This document shows, in pieces, positions 1 through 8,655 of a stretch of DNA of 64,000 bases. Below the pieces are notes generated by a model. It was given only the letters and a program-made list of their open reading frames with translations. It made no database searches and was not told where the DNA came from. Made by a program: the position numbers and the translations under genes. Position 1 is the stretch's first letter, and the number at the start of each line of letters is the position of its first letter. The stretch comes from Streptomyces sp. NBC_01750 (GTDB lineage Bacteria; Actinomycetota; Actinomycetes; Streptomycetales; Streptomycetaceae), in assembly GCF_035918095.1 (NCBI RefSeq), contig NZ_CP109137.1, forward strand, positions 7,628,001 through 7,692,000, written 5' to 3'.

Positions 1-1715
1 GCGAGCGTGGTCTTCCCGGCGCCGGGAGCACCGCCGGCGGCCCCGATGCACACCACCGGGGACTGGTGCGGTGTGAGGATGCGCAGCAGTTCCTGAAGAG
101 GTCTTTTCCGGTCGATGAAGAACTCAGCCGACTCTGCCGGAAGTTGAGTGGGCATCGGACGTCCCGATCCCGCCCGACGGGGCTCGCGGACCTCCGCCGG
201 CAGCCCCAGCAGCTCCAGCGTCCGCCGCGACGCCTGCCCGAACGGCTGGAGTTCCGCCGGGAGTTCTGTCCTTCCGTCCGGGTCGTGCGCCACCGACGGA
301 AGCTGCCCGCCCCCGTCCCCCTGGGACGACACATGCCGGCTCAGCGCCCGGTTGATACGCCACACGTCGTGCTCCGCGAGCTCCCGCCTCAGCCGTCGTT
401 GTACCTCTTCGGGCAGGGCCAGCTCGACCGTTCCTCCGAGATCCGTGCCGAGCGAGAAGAGCCCGCTGGTGAGCAGCTCCGCGACATCCGCCGTTGCCGC
501 CTCGGGCACCAGCTCCTGGCGGATGAGATGCAGCAGGCGCATGCTCAGCCTGTCGAAGGCGGAGCCCAGCACAGCCAGGCGCGCCGCCGCGGGCGAAGCC
601 GTACGCAGGAAGCCATCGGCACGGGCGTCGGCAGCCGCCGAACGAGAAGCTCGGCGACGAGTCGCCGTGCGGCCACCGGGCGGGACCAGTACCGCACCGC
701 ATCCCTCCGGGGCCGCGCGCATCAGTGTCCGCGACCAGCGGTCCAGTGAGTGCGGGGACAGCGACAGCACGGGGATGGGCAGCCAGGCGCCCTCGTCCCC
801 GTCGGGCAGCAATGGCGGTGGATCGAAGACCAGATGTGAATTGACCGATCCCGGAGCGCCCGGCGCGACCCGCACCGTCGGCAGATCAAGACCCGTCCTG
901 CGCCACAGCTTCGTCGGCAGGGGATTCAGCAGCGCGACCGGCGTCGACAGCGACCACTCCCGCAGCTGCCGCCACACCGTCGGCTCTCGCCAGCCCGGTG
1001 CCGCGCAGTCGGACACGGCTACCACCAGCCGACGCGCGTCGGGCGCCCGGAGCTGTCCCGGGCCGGTCAACCGACCGTTTGTGTCCCGGAGTTCGGGACC
1101 ATCGTCCCCGAAGCCGAGATAGCGCACCTGAAGCGTACGGAACGCGCCGAGGCGGTCCAGTACGGCGGCGAAGTCGGCGATCGTCTCCTGCCACACCTGC
1201 ATCGCGGGGGAGCGGTCCACCACGAGTACGAGGTCGAACCACCGCTCCGGCGCCGCGTTGAACGCCGGGATCAGTTCCCCGCTGCGCGCATAGCCGTCCA
1301 CCGTGGCGTCGATGTCCAGTGCGGCCCGACGGCCCTGACGCCACGTTCGCTTCCACGGCCGCAGGGCGCGGGTCACCTCCAGCGCCAGCGGCAGGCCCGC
1401 GGCCCGTGGCGCGGCCACCGCGTCGCCCCGGATGCGCGAGCTCGCGCCGGCGAGCCGCTCGTGCAGGGGACGCTCGGGGGCAGTGGTTCCCGCACCCGAT
1501 GACGGCGGCGCGGCAGCCTCCGCCACCGGCTCCGGTGCGCGAGCCGCGTCGGTGGACTGTTCCGGCGAAGGCGCACCGGACACCGCCTCCGCCTGTCCGT
1601 TCTCCGCCATCCGGGACGCCAGCCACAGCGCATCGGCCAACGCAGTCCCGTCCAGCTCCGGCGCCGCGGCCCGCAGCGCCGCCACCGCCCGCGCCAGCGA
1701 CGCCTCCTCAGGCAC
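1..1715 (-). CDS. SAV_2336-type vWA-like protein with P-loop NTPase, partial (runs off left edge)
   Basis: An open frame of 571 codons with no stop reads leftward to base 1, so the C-terminal part lies outside the window. The start is a GTG at 1713-1715, overlapping the end of the MoxR gene by 8 bp. Residues 1-40 are helical and 41-95 form an Ala/Pro-rich linker. A vWA-like domain follows, with VLVVDRSPAM at about 163-172: the DxS half of a metal-binding MIDAS is present, but the next serine position is Ala. Near the edge, FFIDRKRPLQEL is followed by a Walker A motif GAPGAGKT at about 562-569, an arrangement typical of STAND/NACHT NTPases. Similarity to the Streptomyces SAV_2336 N-terminal family is by recognition. 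Last gene of the coupled operon with MoxR, caspase and hydrolase; the likely role is the NTP-driven signalling component of a conflict system. What follows the P-loop is unknown. Confidence 0.85.
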   Translation of the reverse strand, partial: MPEEASLARAVAALRAAAPELDGTALADALWLASRMAENGQAEAVSGAPSPEQSTDAARAPEPVAEAAAPPSSGAGTTAPERPLHERLAGASSRIRGDAVAAPRAAGLPLALEVTRALRPWKRTWRQGRRAALDIDATVDGYARSGELIPAFNAAPERWFDLVLVVDRSPAMQVWQETIADFAAVLDRLGAFRTLQVRYLGFGDDGPELRDTNGRLTGPGQLRAPDARRLVVAVSDCAAPGWREPTVWRQLREWSLSTPVALLNPLPTKLWRRTGLDLPTVRVAPGAPGSVNSHLVFDPPPLLPDGDEGAWLPIPVLSLSPHSLDRWSRTLMRAAPEGCGAVLVPPGGRTATRRRASRSAAADARADGFLRTASPAAARLAVLGSAFDRLSMRLLHLIRQELVPEAATADVAELLTSGLFSLGTDLGGTVELALPEEVQRRLRRELAEHDVWRINRALSRHVSSQGDGGGQLPSVAHDPDGRTELPAELQPFGQASRRTLELLGLPAEVREPRRAGSGRPMPTQLPAESAEFFIDRKRPLQELLRILTPHQSPVVCIGAAGGAPGAGKTTL

Positions 1716-2643
1716 GCGACAGCTCGCGCAGGACCAGGTCCATGACCTCCTGCTTGTCCTCTCCGGCAGGAGCACTGCCGCCGCTCAGCAGGTGTACGGC
1801 GTTGAGGAGCTGGTCGATCGCCAGGCTCTCGCCCGCCGCTACACGCCCGACGAAGGCCTCGATCAGCAGGTCGACCGCCCCGGACCGTTCCGTATCCGTA
1901 CCGATCCGCAGATGCGCCTCGACCACCCGGCGCAGCGCGTCGACCGTCGGCTGCGGCATGGTGTAGCGGATGCAGCGCCGCAGGAAGGCCGCGGGGAAGT
2001 CCCGTTCGCCGTTGCTTGTCATCACGATGAACGGGAAGCTGTCGCACTGGACGAGCCCGCGCTCCACCGGGCGGCGAGCCTCGCCGTCCCACTCGCGCAC
2101 CTCGACGATCTCACTCTTGTACCGGGCGAGTTCGGGGATCTCGAACTCTCCGCGCTCCAGCACGTCGAGCAGATCACTCGGCAGATCCAGATCGCTCTTG
2201 TCGATCTCGTCGATCAGCAGCGCCCGCGGACGCCCGGCCGGGAGGAGTGCCGTGCCCAGCGGGCCCATCTGCAGGAAGGGCGCGATGTCGTCGCTGCCGC
2301 CGGGGCCGTCGAGCCGCTGGGCGTGGATGCGGCCCAGAGCGTCGTACCGGTACAGCGCCTCCGTAAGGGTGCTTCGCGAGGTGATGTGCCAGCGCAGTAC
2401 GTCGCCGAGCTTCAGCTCCGTCGCGACCTGCTCGATCACCGTGGACTTGCCGGAACCCGCCGCGCCCGTCACCAGCAGCGGCCGGCGCAGCGCCAGCGCG
2501 GCGTTGACCGCCTTGACCAGACCGGGCGGCGGCTGGAACTGCTTGTGCAGGGCCTGCCGGGGGAAGCTCCGCCACGGAGGCGGCTCGCCGAGGTCGACAT
2601 CGCGCGGCGTGCCGTCCCCGACGTAGAAAGGCTGCCAGGTCAT
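1708..2643 (-). CDS. MoxR-family AAA+ ATPase
   Basis: A 311-residue AAA+ ATPase. Walker A is GAAGSGKS at 60-67 and Walker B LLIDEID at 142-148, followed by SDLDLPSDLL and a downstream MTSNGERD sensor-1 region, as in MoxR ATPases. MoxR proteins usually act as chaperone-like remodellers of vWA-domain partners, and a vWA-like protein is encoded immediately downstream. The ATG at 2641-2643 overlaps the stop of the caspase gene (TCAT on the plus strand, ATGA on the coding strand), so the two are translationally coupled. A longer open frame extends upstream to 3054, but it has no MoxR-like content and runs through the caspase gene. Inferred role: ATP-dependent switch of the conflict operon, coupling sensing to the caspase effector. 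Confidence 0.92.
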   Translation of the reverse strand: MTWQPFYVGDGTPRDVDLGEPPPWRSFPRQALHKQFQPPPGLVKAVNAALALRRPLLVTGAAGSGKSTVIEQVATELKLGDVLRWHITSRSTLTEALYRYDALGRIHAQRLDGPGGSDDIAPFLQMGPLGTALLPAGRPRALLIDEIDKSDLDLPSDLLDVLERGEFEIPELARYKSEIVEVREWDGEARRPVERGLVQCDSFPFIVMTSNGERDFPAAFLRRCIRYTMPQPTVDALRRVVEAHLRIGTDTERSGAVDLLIEAFVGRVAAGESLAIDQLLNAVHLLSGGSAPAGEDKQEVMDLVLRELSRA

Positions 2644-4706
2644 GCGGAGTTCTCCCCCTCGGTAGTGAACTGCTCGAACCAGTCGCAGAAGTCGAGCCAT
2701 TCGGCGTCGTGCCACACCGAGCGCCACTGCGCCAGATGTTCCCGGCCGTCCGGTTCGGCCGGCGTGTTTCCCCAGCTGCGGCGGTAGGCCTCGCTGAATT
2801 CCGTGGGCAGCAGATGCCAGAACCTGTCGAGGCTGTCCCGGGACCTGTCGGGCACTGTGCCGTCGCCGCCCGGCCACAGCACGATCGGGGCGTACGCCAG
2901 GAGCACCTCCATCACCTGCTCGAACCGCGCCGGCCGGTGCTCCAGAGCGACCGCTCGCGCGTACGCGCCGTGCCCGAGCCGCTTCCTGAGCTCCTGGGCC
3001 TGTCCGGTCTCCTGCTCGCCGAGCCAGTCCACGGGCGCGCCGCCCGCTCCGCACGCGCTCATCGCCTCGAGCTTCTCCCTGGCCCGTTCATTGATCCACC
3101 ACAGATGGTCCGGCGGGCACAGCCGCTCGCTCCAGCGCAGTACGACGTCGTACGCGACACCGAGCCGCTCGCCGAAGTCCGTCTCCTCGGGCCGCCAGCG
3201 CAGCAGCAGCGCGGCGGAGGCGGCGACCTCGACCCGCTGCAGCCGTACTCCCGTCCTTCTCGCCTGCAGGGAGGCCCACTTCAGCACGCCGACCAGCCGC
3301 TGCTCGACCCCGGTCTGGTCGGGGGTGCAGCCGAACTCCTTGTGTGCGTGCACATCGCCGCGGTCGAGAAGCCAGGCGTCGAGGGTCTCAGGCCATTCGT
3401 CGGCCACTGCGGCATGCAGGCTGACCACCAGTCGCAGTCGCGATCTGGTGCCCTGCTGCCGCAACGCCTCAAAGGCGTCGTTGAGTTCGACTTCGGCGCC
3501 GACGGAGTGCGCCCAGGCGGTGAGCCGGGGACTGTCCGGGGCCGGTTGGTCCTCGGTGGCGAGCGCCGCGACGAAGGCCGCCAGGGGAGTGGTGCGCGTC
3601 TCGTCGACACGCGGGGCGCGCAGTCGCAGGTACTCCACGGCGTCCCGCAGCAGTTCGCTCCCCGAGGCGTCGGGCAGCCGTGCACCGGACCGGCCCGCCG
3701 CGGCCGACATCGCACGCCGCAGCCGCTCGGACGTAAGCGGCCGGCCCGGCCAGGAAGTGAGCAGGTCAATGGTGCGCAGGCCGTCGAGCAGACCGTCGAC
3801 GACGCGCAGCGCCCAGGCCAGCTCGGCGGCGCTCCCTGGAGCACGCTCGCGCAGGCTGACGCGCAGCCGCTCCAGCACATCGGCACCGGTGACGGGCGCG
3901 GTCAGCAGGGCAGCGCCGCCGAGCGGTTCCAGCGCCTGGTCGAGCTCCTCGGTCGCCAGCGGCCCGAGCACCGACCCGGACCGCAGGAGGTGGCCGGCGT
4001 TGCGCGCGAGCCAGGGGCGTTCGCCGAACTGCGCGCCGTCGTACTCCACGAGGCGCGCGTCCTGGCCCGGGACGGCGTCCCGTACGGCATCGAGCACAAC
4101 CGCGGGCCGCAGGAACTCGCCCGCGCCGCTGACGCCTTCGGCGAGCACATGGACGAGGCCCCGGGTGAAGCCGAGCCGGTACGCGGTCTGCGCGGCACCG
4201 ACGGACATCAGCAGCGAGAACCGGGTCGCGCCCTGGCGCAACCCGGCGTCCAGCGCTTTGAGGTCAGGCGTGGCGCCCCCGGCGTGGCAGGTGTCGACAA
4301 GCGCGATCACGCCGGGCAGTCCCGGTGTCTCAAGGACCTGGGTCAGCAGCTCCCCGACGTTGACCGCGGAGCCGATCACATCGGCCCGCGAGTCGCCCGC
4401 CATCAGATACAGCGTGGGGTTCTGGCCGGGCGTGATGCCGTGGCCGATCAATGCGAGGACGAGCACCGCACCCGCTTCGCCCGCCCGCTGGGCAGCGCCG
4501 CGGATCGCGGCCTCGATCTGCGCCTGGCCGACGGTCGGGCCGTACAGCAGTGACGACGCGGTGGCCGGAGTGCACCCGCCCGTCCAGCGGTCCGTGAACG
4601 AGCCGTGCAGAGACCGCGCCACCTCCTCCAGACCGTCGAGCAGCCCCAACTCCGCGCACTGCGGCGCGATGACCAGAGTGTGGCGGCGGGGAGTGGGCGC
4701 TGTCAT
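2640..4706 (-). CDS. Caspase-like peptidase with VMAP C-terminal region
   Basis: A 688-residue protein starting MTAPTPRRH. The first 250 or so residues are a caspase/C14 fold with both catalytic residues visible: His89 in LALIGHGITP and Cys140 in ALVDTCHAGG. The remainder is an alpha-rich region matching, by recognition, the vWA-MoxR-associated protein (VMAP) middle and C-terminal modules, including RLRLVVSLHA, WINERAREKL, APIVLWP and a tryptophan-rich tail. In comparative genomics, VMAP proteins are the third component of MoxR-vWA ternary conflict systems, carrying the effector (here a predicted protease). Coupled by 4-bp ATGA overlaps to the hydrolase upstream and MoxR downstream. The start at 4704-4706 is set by the overlap with the hydrolase stop. 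The target protein and trigger are unknown. Confidence 0.88.
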   Translation of the reverse strand: MTAPTPRRHTLVIAPQCAELGLLDGLEEVARSLHGSFTDRWTGGCTPATASSLLYGPTVGQAQIEAAIRGAAQRAGEAGAVLVLALIGHGITPGQNPTLYLMAGDSRADVIGSAVNVGELLTQVLETPGLPGVIALVDTCHAGGATPDLKALDAGLRQGATRFSLLMSVGAAQTAYRLGFTRGLVHVLAEGVSGAGEFLRPAVVLDAVRDAVPGQDARLVEYDGAQFGERPWLARNAGHLLRSGSVLGPLATEELDQALEPLGGAALLTAPVTGADVLERLRVSLRERAPGSAAELAWALRVVDGLLDGLRTIDLLTSWPGRPLTSERLRRAMSAAAGRSGARLPDASGSELLRDAVEYLRLRAPRVDETRTTPLAAFVAALATEDQPAPDSPRLTAWAHSVGAEVELNDAFEALRQQGTRSRLRLVVSLHAAVADEWPETLDAWLLDRGDVHAHKEFGCTPDQTGVEQRLVGVLKWASLQARRTGVRLQRVEVAASAALLLRWRPEETDFGERLGVAYDVVLRWSERLCPPDHLWWINERAREKLEAMSACGAGGAPVDWLGEQETGQAQELRKRLGHGAYARAVALEHRPARFEQVMEVLLAYAPIVLWPGGDGTVPDRSRDSLDRFWHLLPTEFSEAYRRSWGNTPAEPDGREHLAQWRSVWHDAEWLDFCDWFEQFTTEGENSA

Positions 4707-5662
4707 GCGATCGTGGCTGCCTCGATCGCCTCGACGACCGGTCCGGCGATGGCGGGCTGCGCGAGATATTTGGCGGCGGGGTGCACCCACACGCCGTCGG
4801 AGTCGATGCGCCTGCTGACGGGCAGTACGGACCGGTCGTTGGGCCGTACGAACTTCTCCAGCCGCGGCCGTCCCGCGATGAAGTCGTCCCGGTCCCAGAA
4901 GTTGAGCCACCGCTCGACAATGCCGGGCACCCGCAACGGCTGCGGGCGCACCTTGGGCTGCACCACCGTGCGCATCCCCATCGGCGAACCGAGGGTGACC
5001 AGCAGCGGCACGCGCCCTTGGTATGTGTGCAGCGTCTCCAGCGATACGACGGTGCCCAGAGAGTGGGCGACGACGATGGTGAGCCCGGCGGGGTCCAGTG
5101 CCTCCTCGACGCGGCGGCGGATGCGTGTGTCGAGGGTCAGGCCCTCCTCGTCCGGTTCGGCGCGGCGCAGATAGCGGGCCACTTGGCGCAGCTGGAGGAC
5201 CATCAGCTGGGCGCCGGCCCAGCCGCCGAAGGTGCGCAGCCCGGGCAGCGACAGCAGCGTGTTCGCGGCGTCGAGCACATGCCGGCCGGCCTCACCGAGG
5301 CCCTGCGATGCGCCCTCGGGGACGAGTTGGGCCCGGGCGTGGCGCAGCATGCGCACCTCTTCGTCGGTGCCGGGCTCGGCCAGCCGTTCGGCGACGGCTT
5401 CCAGCAGCCACTGGCCGACCAGCCGCGTCTCCTCGTCCGACTCGGGGCCGCCCCTCGCACCCTGGGCGCCGCTCGAAGGGAACAGATCGGCGTAGTACGC
5501 GAATCGGGCATCCGCCGCCCAGCCCCGCACCAGATCCAGGACCCGGCGCGAATGGCCCGCGGAGCGGGCGCCGTCGGCCAACGCGCGTAACCAGGCGTCG
5601 AGTTCGGCGGCGGCGTCCCGCGGACCGCCGATGCCGTGCACAAACACCAGACGCGGCTTCAT
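4703..5662 (-). CDS. Alpha/beta hydrolase (lipase/esterase-like), first gene of conflict operon; contains a TTA codon
   Basis: A 319-residue alpha/beta hydrolase. The oxyanion-hole segment FVHGIGG lies at residues 7-13, and the nucleophile elbow AHSLG places Ser201 in the usual GxSxG-like turn (Ala replaces the first Gly). No signal peptide is seen, so it is probably cytoplasmic. It heads the four-gene operon and its stop overlaps the caspase start by 4 bp. Leu25 is encoded by TTA (5588-5590, reverse complement), a codon read in Streptomyces by the developmentally regulated bldA tRNA. Since this is the first gene of a coupled operon, bldA dependence could limit the whole system. Substrate unknown; a phospholipase or esterase effector is possible but inferred. 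Confidence 0.85.
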   Translation of the reverse strand: MKPRLVFVHGIGGPRDAAAELDAWLRALADGARSAGHSRRVLDLVRGWAADARFAYYADLFPSSGAQGARGGPESDEETRLVGQWLLEAVAERLAEPGTDEEVRMLRHARAQLVPEGASQGLGEAGRHVLDAANTLLSLPGLRTFGGWAGAQLMVLQLRQVARYLRRAEPDEEGLTLDTRIRRRVEEALDPAGLTIVVAHSLGTVVSLETLHTYQGRVPLLVTLGSPMGMRTVVQPKVRPQPLRVPGIVERWLNFWDRDDFIAGRPRLEKFVRPNDRSVLPVSRRIDSDGVWVHPAAKYLAQPAIAGPVVEAIEAATIA

Positions 5663-5681
5663 GATTCCCCCCGAAAGCCCC

Positions 5682-5700
5682 CGCCCGGGTGCCCCGGGCG
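5682..5700. terminator. GC-rich hairpin between DUF350 gene and conflict operon
   Basis: Perfect 8-bp arms CGCCCGGG and CCCGGGCG are separated by a 3-base loop. It lies after the stop of the DUF350 gene and 20 bp upstream of the hydrolase start, so it could terminate the upstream transcript or sit in the leader of the conflict operon. Confidence 0.5.
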
Positions 5701-5760
5701 AGCTCCGAGAATATCAACCGGCCTGCTGATCGCGGTGTGTATCCGCTCTGTTTGCAGACC

Positions 5761-6183
5761 TCAGGCGATGGACGCCGAGACGATCGCGGACACGGCGAGA
5801 TTGCAGGAGGCGGTCACCCACACCGCCGGGTGCGGCTCCACCTCGACCAGCGTCGCGCCGAGCTTGCCCGGCGTGACCAGGTCCACCACCAGGAACGCCA
5901 CAGCCATCATCACCAGGCCCAGCAGACCGAACGCGGCAGTGGAGGCGAGACCCTTGCCGAAGTTGTCGTACGTCGTCCAGATCGACGTGAACACGATGCC
6001 GCCGATACCGAGCAGAGCCGAGCTGAGCAGCAGCGCGGCGTTGCGGTTGCGGTCCTCCCAGATCTGCCTGCCGAGCTTCCCGGGCGTCAGCACGTCGATC
6101 AGGACTATGCCGAGGATCAGGAGGACCACACCGAGGGCGCCGTACGCGCTCGCGCGGCCAAGTCCGTTGACGATGTCACTCAT
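5761..6183 (-). CDS. DUF350 family membrane protein
   Basis: A 140-residue protein with four predicted membrane helices arranged as two internal repeats. Each repeat carries the family signature around an acidic residue and TPGKLG (VLIDVLTPGKLGRQI near residues 30-45 and VVDLVTPGKLG near 105-116). This duplicated pattern defines DUF350 membrane proteins, whose function is not established. The start chosen is the ATG at 6181-6183 (MSDIVNG) with GGAG 12 bases upstream; an in-frame ATG six codons earlier is the alternative. It lies 98 bp upstream of the conflict operon on the same strand, separated by a hairpin, and need not belong to it. Confidence 0.85.
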   Translation of the reverse strand: MSDIVNGLGRASAYGALGVVLLILGIVLIDVLTPGKLGRQIWEDRNRNAALLLSSALLGIGGIVFTSIWTTYDNFGKGLASTAAFGLLGLVMMAVAFLVVDLVTPGKLGATLVEVEPHPAVWVTASCNLAVSAIVSASIA

Positions 6184-6375
6184 TGAGGGGCCGGTCTCCA
6201 TGTCGAGTAGTTGACGCTGGTCAAGGGCGCGCAAAATCTACCGCATGGTTCCGGCCAGTGGATCACGAGCCCGCATCACCCGTACGGCGCAGCAGCACGG
6301 GGTACGGCGGCCCGAACCGGGCGAGAGTGGATCCCGTACGCCGTCCACCCCACCGTGTCCGATCCGGGAGACCCC

Positions 6376-6924
6376 ATGGCCTGCATCAACCGATGTGACC
6401 TCGGACTGCTCGTACTGCGCGTCGGCACCGGCGCGGTCCTCGCGGCACATGGCTCGCAGAAGCTGTTCGGCTGGTTCGGGGGTGGCGGGCTGGACGCCAC
6501 GGCGAAGGGCATGGAGGCCATGGGATTCCACCCGGGCCGGGAGAGCGCCGTCGCCGCCGGGCTCGGCGAGGCGGGCGGTGGCGCACTGCTCGCGCTGGGC
6601 CTGGCCACCCCGGCGGCCGGTGCCGCGGCCGCGGGCGCCATGGCCGGCGCGGTGGCGGTGCACGTGCCCGCCGGGTTCTTCAACCAGGCCGGAGGCTTTG
6701 AGTACCCGGCCTTCCTGGGCTTCACCTCGGCCGCCATCGGACTCGCCGGGGCCGGCCGCTACTCCCTCGACCACGCGACCGATCACCGCCTCGACCAGCC
6801 GTGGGTGGTGGCCGTGGCTTTCCTCGGCAGCGCGCTCGCCGCGGCCGCGGTGCTGGGCAAGCGGGCCTCGAGGCAGTCCGCCGCGCAGTCCGGCGAGGCC
6901 CGCGCGGACGCCACCGGGGAGTAG
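6376..6924 (+). CDS. DoxX family membrane protein
   Basis: A 182-residue integral membrane protein of the DoxX type: a first helix with LVLRVGTGAVLAAHGSQKLFGWFGG, followed by three further hydrophobic segments. The AHGSQKLFGWFGG loop is the family signature. The ATG at 6376 is preceded by GGGAG at the right distance; longer open frames upstream lack DoxX content. DoxX proteins are poorly defined, with proposed links to thiol stress and membrane redox chemistry. No neighbouring gene suggests a specific partner. Confidence 0.88.
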   Translation: MACINRCDLGLLVLRVGTGAVLAAHGSQKLFGWFGGGGLDATAKGMEAMGFHPGRESAVAAGLGEAGGGALLALGLATPAAGAAAAGAMAGAVAVHVPAGFFNQAGGFEYPAFLGFTSAAIGLAGAGRYSLDHATDHRLDQPWVVAVAFLGSALAAAAVLGKRASRQSAAQSGEARADATGE

Positions 6925-7070
6925 CCCGTACCCGGGGTGGCTGAAGAAGCCCGCGCTCGCCTTCTGCTTGTGGTCGGCGCTGCGGCCGTGGCGCCATCGC
7001 CGCCCGGTCTTCGGGTTGATACCGATGATCCGGCACGCCTCGTTGTTGCTCAGGCCGCATGCCGCGCAGG
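6925..7070 (-). pseudogene. IS30-type transposase N-terminal fragment (helix-turn-helix remnant)
   Basis: Reverse-strand translation between about 6930 and 7070 gives GLSNNEACRIIGINPKTG followed by RRWRHGR, which resembles the N-terminal HTH of IS30-family transposases in actinomycetes. No start codon, DDE domain or terminal inverted repeats are present, and the frame runs into the DoxX gene without further similarity. It is an isolated relic lying between two plus-strand genes. Recognition is by eye from about 45 residues. Confidence 0.6.
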
Positions 7071-7193
7071 GTGACCGCTCGTATCCTGAAGTGGATGCCT
7101 GCGGACGTCCATCTCCACGGGAAGTCGGCTCACCAGGCGCGCAGTGGTCGAGATTCCTGTCCGGTACTCGGTGAAGCGGCGGGAGGTTGTCCC

Positions 7194-8534
7194 ATGAGCA
7201 GGCGCTGGACCGCGCGACTGGCCCTGGCGGCGGGCGCAGCGGCGCTTCTGGTGCTGGTGGTCTTCGCCGGGCTCGGAAGCCTCGTGCTCATGGGGGTGGG
7301 GTGGGCAGGGCTGGCGCTCACGGCGGCCGGCGGGTGGTGGATGCTCACCCACACCGGCTGGATCAGGGTGCTGGCCGTGCTGCTGGTGGTCGTCGCGCCG
7401 CTCGGTGTCCTGGTTCTGTACGCGGCCGCCGGGCTGCTGTGGGTCGTGCTGGTCTCGCTCGGCCTGTGGGCGCTGGCCGTTTCCGCAGGCAGGGCTGCAC
7501 TTGTCGAAGACACCGCACCGAGCATGCCGGAGTGCTCCGTCAGCCGGGCCGCGCGACCGTTCCTGATCATGAATCCGCACTCAGGTGGCGGAAAGGTCGA
7601 GAGGTTTCATCTGGCGGAGCGAGCCAGGGCACTGGGGGCCGAGGTCGTCGTGCTGGATCCGGACCGGCGGCAGGATGTGGCCGAGCTGGCGCGGCGGGCC
7701 GTCCAGGATGGAGCCGACCTGCTCGGCGTCGCGGGTGGTGACGGTACGCAGGCCTTGGTCGCTCGTGTGGCCGCAGAGCACGACATTCCCTTCATGGTGA
7801 TCAGCGCCGGCACCCGCAACCACTTCGCCATGGATCTGGGCCTGGACCGGCAGGATCCCTCCAGGTGTCTGGAGGCACTGACCGACGGCGTCGAGCTGCG
7901 CGTCGACCTCGGCTACCTCCATGCGGGAGAGCCTGCGGACCGAAGCGCGGGGCGCGCCTTCATCAACAACGCCTCGTTCGGCGTGTACGCGGAAATCGTG
8001 CAGAGTCCCGCCTATCGCGACGACAAGGCCCGCACCATCCTGGAGATGCTGCCGGATCTGCTGACTCGCCGCAGCGGCGCGCGGCTGAGTGTCCGTGCCG
8101 GTTCGGTGACCATGGACGGTACCCAGGCCGTGCTGGTGAGCAACAACCCCTATGAGAGTGGCGACCCGGCGGGACTGGGGCGCCGAGAGCGTCTGGACTC
8201 CGGCGAGCTGGGGGTGCTTGGTGTCGCCGTCGGCAACGCCGCCGAAGCGACGGAGCTCCTGATGCGGGGCGGGCAGGGCCGCGGGCTGACGGAGGTCACC
8301 GCCCGAGAGGTCGTCGTCGACGCCGACGCTCCCGTCATCCCGGTCGGTGTCGACGGCGAGGCCTTGATGCTGCCTACTCCGGTGCACTGTCGTCTCGCGT
8401 CCGGCGCTCTGCGCGTGCGCGTGCCCCGGCACCGGCCCGGCGTGCCGCACGGCGCGCCGCCGATGGACTGGCGCCGGGTGCGGCGTCTGGCGCTGACGAT
8501 GGGGCGGGTCGCGGCAGGGCGCGGTGCCGCTTGA
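7194..8534 (+). CDS. Diacylglycerol kinase catalytic-domain protein with N-terminal membrane helices
   Basis: A 446-residue protein. Residues 1-100 form about four closely packed hydrophobic helices. A DAGK/lipid-kinase catalytic domain follows, with NPHSGGGK at 127-134 and the nucleotide-binding GGDGT at 181-185, then AGTRNHFAMDLGL. It resembles the YegS/DgkB-like family that phosphorylates lipids or sphingosine-like alcohols. The N-terminal membrane module is an addition compared with soluble DgkB proteins. The start ATG at 7194 has GGGAGG 7 bases upstream; an upstream extension to 7059 lacks a ribosome-binding site and overlaps the IS30 relic. Likely acts at the cytoplasmic membrane; exact substrate unknown. 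Confidence 0.88.
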   Translation: MSRRWTARLALAAGAAALLVLVVFAGLGSLVLMGVGWAGLALTAAGGWWMLTHTGWIRVLAVLLVVVAPLGVLVLYAAAGLLWVVLVSLGLWALAVSAGRAALVEDTAPSMPECSVSRAARPFLIMNPHSGGGKVERFHLAERARALGAEVVVLDPDRRQDVAELARRAVQDGADLLGVAGGDGTQALVARVAAEHDIPFMVISAGTRNHFAMDLGLDRQDPSRCLEALTDGVELRVDLGYLHAGEPADRSAGRAFINNASFGVYAEIVQSPAYRDDKARTILEMLPDLLTRRSGARLSVRAGSVTMDGTQAVLVSNNPYESGDPAGLGRRERLDSGELGVLGVAVGNAAEATELLMRGGQGRGLTEVTAREVVVDADAPVIPVGVDGEALMLPTPVHCRLASGALRVRVPRHRPGVPHGAPPMDWRRVRRLALTMGRVAAGRGAA

Positions 8535-8626
8535 TCAACGGCTGGTGTCGGTCCGGCGGACGAACGGCGTGCGGTACGGGTGCGCTACGGGTGCGGCGAC
8601 GCCCGGGTTCGTCGTCCGGGAGACCA

Positions 8627-8645
8627 CCGGATTTCTCCCATCCGG
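8627..8645. terminator. Short hairpin between convergent genes
   Basis: Arms CCGGAT and ATCCGG (6 bp) enclose a 7-base loop in the short gap between the convergent kinase and SulP genes. It may act as a bidirectional terminator, but the stem is short. Confidence 0.35.
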
Positions 8646-8655
8646 AGGGCGGTCA

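Noticed and set aside
2360..2375. TTA-like trinucleotide in MoxR
   Set aside because: It spans two codons (CTT ACG) and is not in frame.
1432..2787. Plus-strand 451-codon frame through the MoxR gene
   Set aside because: Antisense shadow of MoxR and its neighbours; the minus strand shows the full AAA+ motifs.
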